Below, piece by piece: positions 7,799 to 14,506 of a stretch of DNA of 43,365 bases. The stretch lies in contig JBBDWU010000015.1 of assembly GCA_040902725.1 (NCBI GenBank), positions 1 to 43,365 on the forward strand, written 5' to 3'. A program made the position numbers and the translations under genes. The notes under the pieces were generated by a model. It saw nothing but the letters and a program-made list of their open reading frames with translations, made no database searches and was not told the DNA's origin. The stretch is from JACVRU01 sp040902725 (GTDB taxonomy: Bacteria > Actinomycetota > Thermoleophilia > Gaiellales > Gaiellaceae). The stretch's first letter is position 1, and every line of letters begins with the position of its first letter.

Positions 7799-8466
7799 CG
7801 GAGCGCGCGCTCGAGCACAGCACGGTCTGTCGGCCCGCCGTGGGTCGCGAGCACGTGTTCGACCGGCAGTTCGAGCAGCGGGCGCAGCCCCTCGGCGATC
7901 TCCTCGCGCGTCACGCCGGGGCGGAGCCACCGCTCGTTGATCTCGAGGCCCCGGCCGAAGTCGACGAGCGTGTCGCCGGAGATCACCGCCCGCTGGCTCT
8001 CGATCCAGAGCACGGTGTCGTTCTTCTTGTGCCCGGGGAAAACGTCGGCACCGAACGGCAGGCGGTCGCCAGGCGAGTATGGCCTTGCCTCTCCTTTCTG
8101 CTCGCGGAGCAGCCAGACGAGGTCGGGACTGCCGTCGCCGGCCTGCTCGGCGGTGACGCCGTACATGTCCATGAGGTCCTGCGCGGTGTCGGGCAGCGGG
8201 GTGTAGACCGGCACGCCGAGCTGCTCGACCAGGGTCTGCGCATCGCGCTCATGCCATGGTGCGGTGAGCACGATCGCCGTCTCGCGGCCGGCCGCGAGGT
8301 CCGCGAGCTCGCCCGGCATGGCCAGCGGATCGAGGAGCAGCAGCCGCTCCCCGTCGTCGATCGCGTAGGACGACACGTTTTCGCTCCACGGCTCGCTCGG
8401 CCGCCACTGCGGGTGCGGCGCCTGCCAGTGCCAGAGTCCAGGCTGGAGCTCGCGCACGGGCGTCAT
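7795..8466 (-). CDS. Metallo-beta-lactamase-fold hydrolase
   Basis: 223 residues from the ATG at 8466 (MTPVRELQPGLWHWQAPHP). It has the MBL-fold landmarks: SSYAIDDGERLLLLDP strand, TAPWHERD in the position of the HxHxDH motif, VISGDTLVD and a final VLATHGG motif. The zinc motif is degenerate (only one His and the Asp), so metal binding may be altered. It overlaps the PIN gene by four bases, implying translational coupling. A frameshifted relic of the same family lies at 4753-5120. An upstream ATG at 8520 would add 18 residues but reads into the mazE promoter region. Substrate unknown. Confidence 0.8.
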   Translation of the reverse strand: MTPVRELQPGLWHWQAPHPQWRPSEPWSENVSSYAIDDGERLLLLDPLAMPGELADLAAGRETAIVLTAPWHERDAQTLVEQLGVPVYTPLPDTAQDLMDMYGVTAEQAGDGSPDLVWLLREQKGEARPYSPGDRLPFGADVFPGHKKNDTVLWIESQRAVISGDTLVDFGRGLEINERWLRPGVTREEIAEGLRPLLELPVEHVLATHGGPTDRAVLERALR

Positions 8467-8511
8467 GCTAGAGCCGCTGCGCGTCCGAAGGTACCCAGCT
8501 GACGCGCCGTA

Positions 8512-8538
8512 GTGGCACATTTGTGGTATAAGCGTGGC
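8512..8538 (+). promoter_or_regulatory. mazE promoter with three GTGGYA repeats at 11-bp spacing
   Basis: TATAAG (8527-8532) lies 6 nt before the mazE ATG, so the transcript is probably leaderless. GTGGCA (8512), GTGGTA (8523) and GTGGCA (8534) are spaced exactly 11 bp apart and bracket the -10 box. This is a good layout for an autoregulatory antitoxin operator, by inference. Confidence 0.5.
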
Positions 8539-8775
8539 ATGGCGCGGGTGAGAATCAGTACGACGGTCGACGAGCAGCTGCTTGCCACCGCGCGGCGGGC
8601 GCGCGCCGAGTTGGCCGACTCCGCATTGATGGATGAGGCACTCGCAGCCCTTCTGGCCCGGAACCGCGCAGTCGAGGTCGATGCCGCTTACGCGGCATAC
8701 GATCGCGTCCCACTCAACGTCGACGACGAGTGGGGAGATCTCGCCTCGTTTCGTACTGCTGCCGGCGCGTCATGA
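8539..8775 (+). CDS. mazE: Type II antitoxin, MazE/RHH-like
   Basis: 78 residues. The N-terminus (MARVRISTTVDEQLLATARR) looks like a ribbon-helix-helix DNA-binding antitoxin. The acidic C-terminal tail (DRVPLNVDDEWGDLASF) is the kind of segment that inserts into the toxin. The ATG at 8539 rather than the upstream GTG/ATG codons fits the promoter spacing. The stop codon overlaps the toxin start in ATGA (8772-8775), the usual coupling in toxin-antitoxin pairs. The symbol is by role; the exact antitoxin subfamily is not certain. Confidence 0.8.
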   Translation: MARVRISTTVDEQLLATARRARAELADSALMDEALAALLARNRAVEVDAAYAAYDRVPLNVDDEWGDLASFRTAAGAS

Positions 8776-9101
8776 CCGCGCTCCCGGCGCGGGGTGAGGT
8801 TTGGTGGTGCGAGCTCGCCGAGGTCGGACGCCGTCCGGTGGTCGTCCTATCCCGGGACGCGGCGATTCCGCGGCTTCGCCGCACTCTGGTCGGGCCGTGC
8901 ACAACCACGATTCGCGGGATCCCGAGCGAAGTACTGCTCGAGCCGGCTGAGGACCCGATCCCGCAGTCATCGGTCGTGAACCTCGATTCCGTCGAAAGCG
9001 TTTCGCTCGGAACCCTCGTAGAGCGCCTCGGCCGACTGAGCGATGAGCGAATGGGACAGATCTGCGGCGCCCTCGAGGTCGCCACGGGCTGCGAATCCTG
9101 A
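8772..9101 (+). CDS. mazF: MazF/PemK-type mRNA interferase toxin
   Basis: 109 residues with the MazF/PemK beginning RGEVWWCELAEVGRRPVVVLSRD, the conserved R/P-V-V-V-L-S strand, a central T-T-I-R-G-I-P segment and VVNLDSVESVS with the expected acidic residues. The family cleaves mRNA (or tRNA) at short sequences. It is coupled to mazE by a 4-bp overlap. It ends 28 bp before the left repeat of the ssrA island and so lies just outside it. Length is normal and no damage is seen, so the module is probably active. Confidence 0.9.
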   Translation: MTALPARGEVWWCELAEVGRRPVVVLSRDAAIPRLRRTLVGPCTTTIRGIPSEVLLEPAEDPIPQSSVVNLDSVESVSLGTLVERLGRLSDERMGQICGALEVATGCES

Positions 9102-9107
9102 TTCGCA
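9090..9107 (+). terminator. Hairpin overlapping the mazF stop
   Basis: TGCGAATC-CT-GATTCGCA is a perfect 8-bp inverted repeat overlapping the mazF stop codon (TGA at 9099-9101). No U-run follows, so it is a possible terminator or mRNA-end protector only. Confidence 0.4.
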
Positions 9108-9129
9108 CGTGGTTTGCGCAACGTCACCA

Positions 9130-9155
9130 TGGAGGCGGCGGGAATCGAACCCGCG
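9130..9155. repeat. Left attachment repeat (copy of tmRNA 3' end)
   Basis: Exact copy of 11385-11410, corresponding on the minus strand to the T-arm and 3' acceptor half of tmRNA. Sequence identity ends abruptly at 9156. No tmRNA body adjoins it, so it is an att scar rather than a second gene. Confidence 0.85.
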
Positions 9156-9377
9156 CAATGTTTCGATCGGGTCGAGGACTGGCCCTGTGGAATGCCCCGC
9201 CCCAGCAGTGGGACGCCGCGGGCTTAAGAGCAGTGGTAGCAGGGCCAGCACTCTAGGCGGCGGAGTCCCGCGCGCTGATCGGGCGCGAGTCGATCGGGAC
9301 GGAGGCGGTAGGCGGTGGGCGTGGGCCACGTGCCTTGGCACGGGCCGCGCCGCCGCCGCCCCTCTGCTCGCGCCCGG

Positions 9378-9587
9378 GTGACACTGACGGCCGACGATCG
9401 TCGCGCGCTGCGGCAGCTTGTCTCGGCAACCGTTCGCGCCTCGGTCGCGCCTAGCTCGCGGGACTGCTGGGGCTGTGGGGCCGCCTTCGACTGCGGGCCG
9501 ACGATCGGGTGCAGAACGTGCGCTGACCGCCTGCGGGCTCGCGCCAACCGCGTGGGCGTAGCGGCGACGGCCCTGGATGGCCGGTAG
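9378..9587 (+). CDS. Small Cys-rich (zinc-ribbon-like) protein of the island
   Basis: 69 residues from the GTG at 9378 (VTLTADDRRALRQLV). An N-terminal helix is followed by CWGC, a further Cys and CRTC, two Cys pairs about 12 residues apart, consistent with one zinc site. The frame stays open upstream to 9315 but that part is Arg/Pro-rich and unlike protein. The next ORF starts directly at its stop (TAG then GTG). I do not recognise a family; a small DNA-binding or excision-type accessory protein would fit the position, but this is a guess. Confidence 0.5.
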   Translation: MTLTADDRRALRQLVSATVRASVAPSSRDCWGCGAAFDCGPTIGCRTCADRLRARANRVGVAATALDGR

Positions 9588-9785
9588 GTGGTGATCGTCG
9601 TCCTCTGGGTCAACCGCCGCTCGGGGGTTGCGCATCCGTTTCGCGACTGCGCTGCGCTGGAGGGCGTGCCCGAGGCGGCACTGCGAGAGGTCGAGCAGGT
9701 CGAGGGGTACCCGCCGCTGCGCCTCTGCTCCACCTGCGCCTACCGCGCCGTCGCCGGACGAGCGGTGCGTTCAGAGCCCCGCTGA
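9588..9785 (+). CDS. Small Cys/His protein of the island
   Basis: 65 residues starting at a GTG immediately after the previous stop codon. It contains HPFRDCAAL, then GYPPLRLCSTC about 25 residues later. This H/C...G-x-P...C-x-x-C spacing resembles the small metal-binding modules related to the Ada N-terminal zinc site. It probably is co-translated with the preceding ORF. Function unknown. Confidence 0.5.
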   Translation: MVIVVLWVNRRSGVAHPFRDCAALEGVPEAALREVEQVEGYPPLRLCSTCAYRAVAGRAVRSEPR

Positions 9786-10303
9786 CAGAGCGCCCCCTCG
9801 TACCTGAGCTCCTGCGCCCGGGTGCGGCGGAGTCACCCGCAGGGCGCGTCAGCGAGGCCGGGGCTGAGGCGGGCCGGGCTGGGGGTACAGCCGCATCAGC
9901 CCCGGCCTTGACGGAGCCGCAGAGGGCGCGACGATTCGAACGTCGAGGGGGCGCGTCGAAGTGAGGATTCGGCAGCTTTCGGCGGGGGGCGGCGCTACTA
10001 ACAGCCGCCCCAGCCCGGAAAACCGGGCCGCTGGCGTAGGAGCCTGGTCCGGTGCCACTAGCCGCACGAGCGGGGGCGCAGGTCGTCGCGGGGGTTTCGA
10101 CGGGGCCACGCTTGGGCGGGCCGACCCGGGCTTGAGGGGCGACGGGCAACATCCGGCGCGGTGTGTACGGTGCGCGGTGGCGTCGCTCGAACGCGCCCGT
10201 CTGTGGAGGTCTGGCGGACGAAGCCGTAGCAGCTCCCCTCGGGGGTCGAGTGCGGCAGTCGGGTCGGAAGCCCGCGAGGGTTCCTCGACTGCTGGGAGCG
10301 ACG
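9786..10303. other. Structured noncoding segment of the island
   Basis: No convincing coding sequence in about 500 bp. Strong dyads occur in series: a 13-bp stem 9855-9867/9896-9908, a 5-bp stem with a TTCGAA loop 9929-9933/9941-9945, a 7-bp stem 9987-9993/10004-10010 and GCCCGG-AAAA-CCGGGC at 10013-10028. The rest up to the integrase is G-rich with small stems. It may be a structured RNA, recombination arm sites, or both. Confidence 0.45.
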
Positions 10304-11326
10304 TTGCAGGACTCGACTTTGAAAAGCAGGGCCACGGCTCTGACGCTCGCGGAGGCGGCCTCGGTGCTGCGCGCTGCCATGCGTGACCGGAGCTACCGGG
10401 CGAGCCCGCTCGGGGCGCTCGTGGCGCGCTACGTCCGCTGGCTGAGGAACGAGTGGGGCGCGACCCCGGCGACGGTGCGCGACTACGAGGCGGTGCTGGC
10501 GCGCATGGCGCTGACGCTCGCCGACCGCGAGCCGCTGACGGTGACGATCGAGGATCTGCGCGAGGTGATCGACCTGTGGGCCGATCGCGAAGCGCGAACG
10601 CGAGCGAAGGTGACTTCGGTCGTCCGGGCGTTCTGGACGTGGGCGGAGGATCACGACCAGGTGCCGTTCTCACCGGCGGCCAAGCTGCGCCGACCTCGGG
10701 CGCCGCGCCGGACAGCGCCGCTGCTGCCGGTGCGCGCCGACGCGCGGCTGCTGGCTGCCGCTGAGCGGCCACGCGATCGAGTGGGGCTCCTGATGCTGCT
10801 CGACCTCGGGCTGCGGCGCAGTGAGCTCGCGGGCGTCCGCGTCGGGGACGTTGACCTCGCCCGGCGTACGCTGACCGTGTTCGGCAAGGGCCAGAAGAGC
10901 CGGGTGTTGCCGCTCCGGGGCCGCCTGGTTCTCGAGATCGAGGCGTACACACTGACGCCGCTGGCGCTCGTCGACCGTGTGCCCGAGTCCGACGATCATC
11001 TGCTCTACCCGGAGAAGCGGAGCGCCGGTGGGCGTCTGATCGCCGCCTACCCGAAGCGGCCGCTCAGCTCGCCCGCCATGCATCGCTGGTGGTACGCGAG
11101 GCTGGCCGACGCGGGCCTGGTCGCTCCGGGCGCGACGGCGGGGCTGAACATGCACCGCGCTCGGCACACGTTCGCGACCGAGCTGCGCCGCGTCGCCGGG
11201 ATCGACGCCGCGTCGCAGGCGCTCGGCCACGCCGACCTGAACACAACCCTGAGCATCTACGGGCATCGTGACCTCGGCGACTTGGAGCGTGCGATGGAGG
11301 CTCTTGCGCGCTCGCGGGGATCGTGA
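10304..11326 (+). CDS. Tyrosine recombinase / phage-type integrase
   Basis: 340 residues from TTG 10304, preceded by GGGAG (10294-10298); ATG 10379 is the alternative, and the frame is open to 10163. The N-terminal SAM-like core-binding domain (LVARYVRWLRNEWGATPATV) is followed by the catalytic domain. The catalytic residues are visible in order: R in LRRSELAGV, K in FGKGQKSR, HxxR in MHRARHTFATEL, H in LGHADLNTT and the nucleophile Y in SIYGH. It resembles XerC/D-type integrases. It ends 58 bp from the tmRNA-end repeat and is the obvious enzyme for integration at ssrA. All active-site residues are present, so it may still be active. Confidence 0.9.
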   Translation: MQDSTLKSRATALTLAEAASVLRAAMRDRSYRASPLGALVARYVRWLRNEWGATPATVRDYEAVLARMALTLADREPLTVTIEDLREVIDLWADREARTRAKVTSVVRAFWTWAEDHDQVPFSPAAKLRRPRAPRRTAPLLPVRADARLLAAAERPRDRVGLLMLLDLGLRRSELAGVRVGDVDLARRTLTVFGKGQKSRVLPLRGRLVLEIEAYTLTPLALVDRVPESDDHLLYPEKRSAGGRLIAAYPKRPLSSPAMHRWWYARLADAGLVAPGATAGLNMHRARHTFATELRRVAGIDAASQALGHADLNTTLSIYGHRDLGDLERAMEALARSRGS

Positions 11327-11384
11327 GAGGGTGACCCGGCCGATGCGAAGTGTTCCGATCGAAATGGCTCAACAGAGCCGTCAG

Positions 11385-11410
11385 TGGAGGCGGCGGGAAT
11401 CGAACCCGCG
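11385..11410. repeat. Right attachment repeat inside ssrA
   Basis: The 3' 26 nt of the intact tmRNA gene, identical to 9130-9155. It comprises the TTCGATT T-loop, its stem and the acceptor 3' strand, the usual crossover segment for integrases that target tRNA-like genes. Confidence 0.85.
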
Positions 11411-11745
11411 TCCGCAGTCGCACCGGACAGAGCCTCTACAAGCGTAGGTTGCCTTTCATCTCGCCCGACGGCCGGTGGCAACCGACCTACCGGCGGGCCA
11501 GCCATCCTTTGGAGGTCGCGCTTCGGGCGATTGGCTCTCCCTCGGCGCCGAGCCCGTTGTTGTCGCCGCTTACCGGAGCCACGGGCCGAGCTCCGAGCGA
11601 CGCGCTACCTAAGTGTTAGTTAGGCAGCGAGTGCGAGTTCGTCATTCGCACTTGCGTTGTTTCCCGGTTGTTTTACGAGGCCGACCGGGGACCTCGGCTT
11701 GCAGCTCAGCCGGAGAACCGACCACGTCGAAACCTGGTCGCCCCC
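11385..11745 (-). ncRNA. ssrA: tmRNA
   Basis: About 361 nt. The 5' end (GGGGGCG, complement of 11739-11745) pairs over 7 bp with CGCCTCC at the 3' end. The conserved GGTTTCGAC block follows the 5' end, and the 3' half has a T-arm with GGTTCGATTCC. The tag reading frame is at 11655-11620 (GCA...TAA) and encodes ASANDELALAA followed by tandem stop-rich sequence, ending in the LAA degron. CCA is not encoded. tmRNA with SmpB rescues stalled ribosomes and tags the nascent chain. The mobile island is inserted at the 3' end, which supplied the repeat. Confidence 0.93.
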
Positions 11746-11760
11746 GTATGTGTGTGCCCC

Positions 11761-11767
11761 TATCCTA
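11761..11767. promoter_or_regulatory. Overlapping -10 boxes for ssrA and the GNAT gene
   Basis: TATCCT (11761-11766) is 7 nt before the GNAT ATG on the plus strand. Its opposite strand offers TAGGAT (11767-11762), which would start pre-tmRNA roughly 10 nt upstream of the mature 5' end at 11745. The two boxes share five bases. Confidence 0.5.
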
Positions 11768-11773
11768 GCCCGG

Positions 11774-12697
11774 ATGCTCGCGATCAGAGTCTTTCCGGTC
11801 GAAAACGACGCCGATCAGCTGCGCTCGCTCGACGTCTGGAACGCCGTCCACCCGCGAGAGCCGGTCGGCGAGCTGGAGGCGCGCGAGTGGAAGCGGCAGT
11901 CGCGCCACGCCGAGGTCTTCCTCGCCGAGCTCGACGGCGGGCTCGCCGGCGCCGCGCACGTCGCGATCACCACCTACACGGACATCCCGGCCGGAGAGGT
12001 CTACGTCTTCTCCCAGCACCGCCGCCACGGCGTCGGGCAGGCGCTCTACGCGGCCGTCTCGGACTGGGCGGCTGGGCACGGGGGCAGCGTGATCCACGCG
12101 CACGTCGACGACGACGATCCGGAGAGCCTCGCGTGGGCGGAGCGGCGCGGCTTCGTCGAGCACTCCCGCGACGCGATGGTCGAGCTCGACCTCGCCGGCT
12201 ACGAGCCTCGGGCTGCCGAGCCGCCCGCGGGCGTCGAGATCGTCAGCTGGGCCGATCGCCCGGACCTCTCCGCCGGCATCTACGAGGTCGCCACGGAGGC
12301 CTGGCCCGACATTCCCGGCTCCGAGCACGAGCAGATCGAGCCGTACGACGAGTTCCTGTCCGTCCACATGCAGGGCGAGGGCGACCGGCCGGAGGCGGTG
12401 TTCGTCGCCGTCGCGGCCGGCGAGGCCGTCGGCTACGCAAAGTTCAGCTTCTGGGACGCGGTGCCGGACACGCTCTTCCACGACCTGACCGGCGTGAAGC
12501 GGGCCTGGCGCAGCCGAGGGATCGCCCGCGCGCTCAAGCTCACCCAGGTCAACTGGGCGAAGGACCGCGGCTACGCGCGGCTGCGAACGGCGAACGAGCC
12601 CCGCAACGAGCCGATCCGCCGCCTCAACGGGCAGCTCGGCTACCGGCCGATCCCCGGCCGGATCATCGTCGAGGGGCCGCTAGCGACGGGCGCGTAG
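11774..12697 (+). CDS. GNAT-family N-acetyltransferase with two domains
   Basis: 307 residues from ATG 11774. Two GNAT units are visible: the first with VYVFSQHRRHGVGQALY (acetyl-CoA loop R/Q-x-x-G-x-G/A near residue 82), the second with GVKRAWRSRGIARALKLTQV near residue 240 and NEPRNEPIRRLNGQLGYRP, the typical N-x-x-M/I-x-x-x-N-x-x-L-G-F/Y ending. Tandem GNATs of this form acetylate small molecules or protein N-termini; the substrate is unknown. The transcript is probably leaderless. Its 3' end overlaps the convergent smpB gene by 18 bp. Confidence 0.88.
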   Translation: MLAIRVFPVENDADQLRSLDVWNAVHPREPVGELEAREWKRQSRHAEVFLAELDGGLAGAAHVAITTYTDIPAGEVYVFSQHRRHGVGQALYAAVSDWAAGHGGSVIHAHVDDDDPESLAWAERRGFVEHSRDAMVELDLAGYEPRAAEPPAGVEIVSWADRPDLSAGIYEVATEAWPDIPGSEHEQIEPYDEFLSVHMQGEGDRPEAVFVAVAAGEAVGYAKFSFWDAVPDTLFHDLTGVKRAWRSRGIARALKLTQVNWAKDRGYARLRTANEPRNEPIRRLNGQLGYRPIPGRIIVEGPLATGA

Positions 12698-13132
12698 GGC
12701 GCGGTCGATCTGGCGCTGCGCGTCGCGCTTGGCGACGTCGCGCCGCTTGTCGTGCAGCTCCTTGCCGCGCGCCAGCGCGAGCTCGACCTTGGCCCGCCCG
12801 TTCTTGAAGTAGAGCCGCGTCGCGACGAGCGTCAGGCCGCGCTCCTTCACCTTGCCCGTCAGCGTCGCGATCTCCTTCCCGTGCAGCAGCAGCTTGCGCT
12901 CGCGATCGGGGTCGTGGCCCGCCGTCGAGCCCTCCGCGTACGGCCCGATATGGAGGCCGACGAGCCACGCCTCGCCGTCGCGCACGGTCGCGTAGGCGCG
13001 CGCGAGGTCGGCCTTCCCGTTGCGGAGGGACTTGACCTCGGTGCCCGTGAGCACGAGGCCGGCCTCGAACCGCTCGAGCAGATGGTACTCGTGCCGGGCC
13101 TTGCGGTTGTCCGCGATCAGCTTCTCGGCCAT
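12680..13132 (-). CDS. smpB: SsrA-binding protein
   Basis: 150 residues, full length for SmpB. Family landmarks: NRKARHEYHLLERFEAGLVL, GTEVKSLRNGKADL, RERKLLLH and the final basic tail after KELHDKRRDVAKRDAQR. It delivers tmRNA to the stalled ribosome. The start codon overlaps the stop of the upstream TPR gene (TGATG), so the two are co-translated. Nearness to ssrA is common in actinobacteria. The first 14 codons recur upstream at 13880 (see that entry). Confidence 0.97.
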   Translation of the reverse strand: MAEKLIADNRKARHEYHLLERFEAGLVLTGTEVKSLRNGKADLARAYATVRDGEAWLVGLHIGPYAEGSTAGHDPDRERKLLLHGKEIATLTGKVKERGLTLVATRLYFKNGRAKVELALARGKELHDKRRDVAKRDAQRQIDRALRARR

Positions 13133-13821
13133 CAGCGCAGGGCGTCTTCAACCGAGATCGATCGCCCGGCGTCCTCGGCACGAGCGAAGGCCTCCGGGCC
13201 GAGCATGCGCCTCGCCTGCTCCAGCGCGCGCACGACCTCCGCCGCGTCGTCCGGATCGATCAGCTCTCCCTTCGCGTCGAACGCGGCCTGCCCGGCGGCC
13301 AGGAGCCTGACGCCGTTCTCCGCGTCGTCTTCTTCGATCGCGACGACCCCGCGGTCGAGCACGAGGTAGGGAAGCAGAGCGTCGTCGCCGCGCTCCTTGG
13401 CCTCGGCGATCGCCTGCTCGAATAGCTGCTTCGCCCGGGGCAGATCCCCCGCGTGGAGCTCGACGTAGGCGAGGTTGTGCAGCTCGGTGGTCGCAAACGG
13501 GTTGCCGAGACGGCGATTGAGCTCGATGCTCTCGAGATACAGGCGCCGCGCCTCCTCGGTGTCCCCGGCCAGCCGCGCACCGAAGGCCTGGAGGTGAAGC
13601 GGCATCCGTTCCGCCTCGTCGTCCCCTTGCCGCGCGAGCTCGCGAGCCTCGCCTGCCAGCCGCCTCGTGCTCTCGATGTCGCCGTCCCGCGCCGCAGCGC
13701 GGGCAAGCCAACACAGGCCCTGGATCTCCTGACCCGAGCGCCGGAGCTCTTCGGCAAGCTCTCGCGTCTTCTCGTTGTCTCCCCGGCGGAAAGCCGCGCG
13801 CACGTCCTCCAGCAAGCTCAT
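13132..13821 (-). CDS. TPR-repeat protein inserted upstream of smpB
   Basis: 229 residues, almost entirely helical, with TPR-like units (for example CWLARAAARDGDIESTRRLA and LHNLAYVELHAGDLPRAKQL with A8/G-Y/P27-type positions). It has no signal peptide or enzymatic motif, so a protein-interaction role is likely. Its ATG overlaps the stop of a 20-codon leader ORF that copies the start of smpB, and its own stop overlaps the smpB start. The three therefore form one coupled transcript. No clear family name. Confidence 0.75.
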   Translation of the reverse strand: MSLLEDVRAAFRRGDNEKTRELAEELRRSGQEIQGLCWLARAAARDGDIESTRRLAGEARELARQGDDEAERMPLHLQAFGARLAGDTEEARRLYLESIELNRRLGNPFATTELHNLAYVELHAGDLPRAKQLFEQAIAEAKERGDDALLPYLVLDRGVVAIEEDDAENGVRLLAAGQAAFDAKGELIDPDDAAEVVRALEQARRMLGPEAFARAEDAGRSISVEDALR

Positions 13822-13880
13822 GGGGACAGGTTAGGCGAGTGCCGCGCCTTGCGGTTGTCCGCGATCGGCTTCTCGGCCAT
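13818..13880 (-). CDS. Leader ORF made from a duplicated smpB 5' end
   Basis: A 20-codon frame begins with ATG 13880 and reads MAEKPIADNRKARHSPNLSP. The first 14 codons match smpB (MAEKLIADNRKARH) with one amino-acid change and only two base differences. It ends TGA inside the ATGA that starts the TPR gene. TACAAT (13887-13892) is 6 nt upstream of the ATG, so this frame should be translated from a leaderless mRNA. It appears to keep the old smpB initiation region as a ribosome-loading leader for the TPR-smpB operon. The alternative is that it is merely a scar. Confidence 0.65.
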   Translation of the reverse strand: MAEKPIADNRKARHSPNLSP

Positions 13881-13886
13881 CGCTCG

Positions 13887-13896
13887 ATTGTAGGGT
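13887..13896. promoter_or_regulatory. Divergent promoter with overlapping -10 boxes
   Basis: In ATTGTAGGGT, the minus strand reads TACAAT (6 nt before the leader ORF) and the plus strand reads TAGGGT (7 nt before the CDF transporter TTG). They share the central TA. Confidence 0.5.
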
Positions 13897-13903
13897 CGAG
13901 TTC

Positions 13904-14506
13904 TTGAGCCACGGCCATCACGATCACTTCCGCCTGGCCGACCGGTCGCGGGCGGGCGTCCGCGCCGTGCTCTGGGCGCTCGGGCTGCTCGGCGTGACCG
14001 CGGCGGTCCAGGCGGTCGTCTACGTCGTCAGCGACAGCGTCGCGCTGCTCGCCGACCTGATCCACAACGGCGGCGACGCGCTCACCGCGATCCCGATCGG
14101 GATCGCGTTCCTCATGCACAGCCACCGGCTCGAGCGCTGGGCGGGAATCGCGGTCGTGCTCGCGATCTTCGTCTCGGCCTGCGTGGCGCTCTGGCAGGCG
14201 ATCGAGCGGCTGATCGACCCACGGCCGCTCTCGCACCTTGGCGTGCTCGCCCTCGCAGGGATCGTCGGCTTCGTCGGCAACGAGGCCGCCGCCTGGGTGC
14301 GGCTACGCGCGGGCCGGCGGCTGAACAGCCCGGCGCTGATCGCCGACGGCTACCACGCGCGGACGGACGGGCTCGTGAGCCTCGGCGTCGTGCTCTCGGC
14401 GCTGGCGGTGTGGGCGGGCGCGGAGGTGGCCGACCCGGCGATCGCCCTGGCGATCACGCTCGTGATCCTCCGCATCACCTGGCAGAGCTGGCAGACGGTT
14501 CGCTGA
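13904..14506 (+). CDS. Cation diffusion facilitator, short form
   Basis: 200 residues from TTG 13904, beginning with a His-rich MSHGHHDHF. About six hydrophobic segments are present. The zinc-site motifs HNGGD (TM2) and YHARTDG (TM5) fit the CDF family, which exports Zn2+ or other divalent metals by proton antiport. The protein ends after the last membrane segment and lacks the C-terminal cytoplasmic metallochaperone-like domain of YiiP-type members. Short CDF proteins of this kind exist; it does not look frameshifted because the downstream bases belong to the opposite gene. It is divergent from the TPR-smpB unit. Confidence 0.85.
   Translation: MSHGHHDHFRLADRSRAGVRAVLWALGLLGVTAAVQAVVYVVSDSVALLADLIHNGGDALTAIPIGIAFLMHSHRLERWAGIAVVLAIFVSACVALWQAIERLIDPRPLSHLGVLALAGIVGFVGNEAAAWVRLRAGRRLNSPALIADGYHARTDGLVSLGVVLSALAVWAGAEVADPAIALAITLVILRITWQSWQTVR

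Larger units (their letters stand above)
9130..11410 (+). mobile_element. Mini integrative island in the tmRNA gene, bounded by 26-bp repeats
   Basis: The 26 bp of the tmRNA T-arm and acceptor (complement 11385-11410) recur exactly at 9130-9155 in the same orientation. Between the copies lie a tyrosine recombinase, two tiny Cys-rich ORFs and a hairpin-rich noncoding stretch. Integration at ssrA 3' ends that restores the gene with element DNA is an established habit of tyrosine-recombinase elements. The integrase lies next to the intact ssrA, as usual. The size (about 2.3 kb) and the lack of replication or transfer genes suggest a remnant or a satellite relying on helper functions. Confidence 0.8.

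Noticed and set aside
9131..9155. A second tmRNA or tRNA gene
   Set aside because: Only the T-arm and acceptor half is present, with no 5' half on either side, so it is an attachment-site scar.
9929..9945. tRNA gene suggested by a T-arm-like hairpin with TTCGAAT on the minus strand
   Set aside because: No matching acceptor, anticodon or D arm could be built upstream; kept only as part of the structured segment.
10091..10105. tmRNA-like GGTTTCGACGGGG word on the plus strand
   Set aside because: No pairing partner for an acceptor stem and no tag frame; most likely chance in G-rich DNA.
10163..10303. Upstream extension of the integrase to 10163
   Set aside because: The 47 extra residues do not look like protein and lie in hairpin-rich DNA; TTG 10304 with GGGAG or ATG 10379 fits better, though this is not proven.
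9610..10952. Long minus-strand frames across the ssrA island
   Set aside because: Low-complexity Arg/Pro/Ala translations opposite the integrase and noncoding region, without motifs or good start sites.
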